A DNA stretch of 64,000 bases, taken from NCBI GenBank assembly GCA_937873715.1, contig CALMYJ010000026.1:1-64000 (forward strand), read 5' to 3'. Every line of letters starts with the position of its first letter. Position 1 is the stretch's first letter. Position numbers and translations under genes: made by a program. Shown here piece by piece: positions 62,971 through 64,000 of this stretch. This DNA comes from an uncultured Chitinophagaceae bacterium. Its GTDB lineage: Bacteria; Bacteroidota; Bacteroidia; Chitinophagales; Chitinophagaceae. The notes beneath the pieces are model-generated. The model saw only the letters and a list, made by a program, of their open reading frames with translations, made no database searches and had not been told where the DNA came from.

Positions 62971-64000
62971 TTGAAGAAGATCCGGCAAAGAGTATTGCAG
63001 TGTTCAGCAGCTTTACTGTTGTTATACATTGTATTGCTTATACCGGATAAAGAAGAGCAGCGTATTAAAAAGGTTGTAAATAGTTCCTTCCGTTGGAATA
63101 AAGATGCTTTGTGGCAGCAACTTGAAAATGATTTTAAACTTGCAAAACAACAGCCGCCATCAATGCTTGATACTGCTATTCAGGCGGCCTTTAACAAAGC
63201 TGAAATTGTATTTAAAGCTATTGATTTGCCAGAACTAACAGCTACGGACAACCGACTGGATACGGTGCTGCAACATTTCTTTTCGATGGCCTCATTAGTA
63301 GCTGCACAGCCGGCTTATACCGATAGCTTTTTACAATACTATGTACGGTTACGTAATACGGTTAAAACAAAAAGCCGGGAATGGGATATGCAGGATATTG
63401 CCGTTCGCAACCGCATGTACAGTATGCTGTATGGTGCAAGGGCAGCAGTGGAAGAAGTATTGCTGCAGCAAGATACCGCTTCATTTAAGCCTGCACTTTT
63501 TTGCAAAAAAGAACAATCAGTTACACCGGCTGCCAGCATATTGGGTATAACTGTACACAGCGGCGATTTACTGGTATCAAGGGGAGGGGCAGCAGTGTCG
63601 GCATTTATTGCCAGGGCCAATGATTACCCGGCCAATTTTTCGCATGTGGCACTGGTATATGTTGATGATAAAACAGGCCAGGCACAGGTAATTGAATCAC
63701 ATATTGAAAAAGGTGTGGCGGTTTCAACAATACAGGAATACGAAGCCGATAAAAAACTCCGCTTTATGGTGCTGCGGCCACGTGCCCATTTACCTGCCCT
63801 GCAGCAAAATCCTCTACTGCCGCATATTGCTGCAAAATTCGCATACGATGAAGCATTGAAGCGGCATATACCTTACGATTTCAAAATGAATTTTTACGAT
63901 TCATCTGCTATGTTTTGTTCCGAAGTAGGCTCTTATGCGTATCGTAAAAACGGCTTACAGTTGTGGCAGGCCGTATCCACCATTTCATCGCAGGGCATGG
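62971..64000 (+). CDS. YiiX/NlpC-P60-like permuted papain-fold hydrolase, 3' partial
   Basis: At least 343 residues, cut by the window end. No ATG is near; TTG 62971 follows an in-frame TGA by one codon and gives KKIRQRVLQCSAALLLLYIVLLIP, a signal anchor. The C-terminal domain has GDLLVSRGGAAVSAFIARAND, the His block FSHVALVYVDD and the Cys block AMFCSEVGSYAY, the circularly permuted catalytic pair of the YiiX/YebB-like family. It probably cleaves a peptide or lipid amide at the envelope. It starts 24 bp after thrC and may be co-transcribed. Confidence 0.82.
   Translation, partial: MKKIRQRVLQCSAALLLLYIVLLIPDKEEQRIKKVVNSSFRWNKDALWQQLENDFKLAKQQPPSMLDTAIQAAFNKAEIVFKAIDLPELTATDNRLDTVLQHFFSMASLVAAQPAYTDSFLQYYVRLRNTVKTKSREWDMQDIAVRNRMYSMLYGARAAVEEVLLQQDTASFKPALFCKKEQSVTPAASILGITVHSGDLLVSRGGAAVSAFIARANDYPANFSHVALVYVDDKTGQAQVIESHIEKGVAVSTIQEYEADKKLRFMVLRPRAHLPALQQNPLLPHIAAKFAYDEALKRHIPYDFKMNFYDSSAMFCSEVGSYAYRKNGLQLWQAVSTISSQGM

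Overview
The window looks like a chromosomal segment of a Bacteroidota bacterium, most likely in or near the family Chitinophagaceae. The evidence is a type IX secretion (T9SS) sorting-domain protein, DUF4270, DUF2723 and SIMPL families, an almost complete lack of Shine-Dalgarno sites, and several promoters of the Bacteroidota form TTTG-N19/21-TAnnTTTG. I assign the family from general resemblance only.

Layout. 1-1.3 kb: 3' part of a Do/HtrA-type periplasmic serine protease. 1.4-12.1 kb: a complete type II-C CRISPR-Cas locus. It has a tracrRNA on the minus strand, a very long Cas9, a nucleotidyltransferase-fold gene, a HIRAN-domain gene, cas1, a GIY-YIG nuclease gene, cas2, and an array of 25 repeats of 47 bp with 24 spacers of 29-30 bp. 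REP-like palindromic elements of about 100 bp fill the gaps around cas1, the GIY-YIG gene and cas2. 12.2-41.4 kb: mostly housekeeping and envelope genes (GT2 and GT39 glycosyltransferases, DUF2723, an ECF sigma factor with a small membrane partner, RlmB, MetK, DUF4270 lipoprotein, a GT5-like protein, PanC, a flippase-like membrane protein, DoxX, two VOC proteins, an Smr protein, ALDH7, ornithine aminotransferase, a CDF transporter, a methyltransferase, a T9SS cargo protein, ValS, a GNAT protein). 41.4-49.45 kb: an A+T-rich island with three tightly packed genes, namely a voltage-gated K+ channel, a DUF2130 PD-(D/E)XK nuclease and a 1936-residue transglutaminase-like/DUF4011/SF1 helicase/Vsr-like nuclease/DUF3320 protein. 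I think this is a candidate undescribed defence module. 49.6-57.8 kb: SIMPL, Lrp/AsnC, AhcY, a secreted esterase, LptF/G and PEP carboxylase. 57.9-64 kb: the thrABC operon behind a Thr-rich leader peptide, then the start of a YiiX-like hydrolase.

How the parts work together. In the CRISPR locus the tracrRNA anti-repeat fixes crRNA polarity as minus-strand, towards cas2. Read in that direction, each repeat carries its own Bacteroidota-type promoter ending at the spacer boundary, so each crRNA may be transcribed separately, as in Neisseria and Campylobacter II-C systems. The cas9 5' region contains a second, inverted, imperfect copy of the anti-repeat that could pair with the tracrRNA or fold the cas9 leader. 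PEP carboxylase and thrABC are divergent neighbours and form a path from PEP through oxaloacetate and aspartate to threonine, with the leader peptide pointing to threonine-responsive attenuation.

Limits. No database search was possible. Family calls rest on recognised motifs. Composition statements are by eye. The defence role of the island and the roles of the CRISPR accessory genes are inferences.
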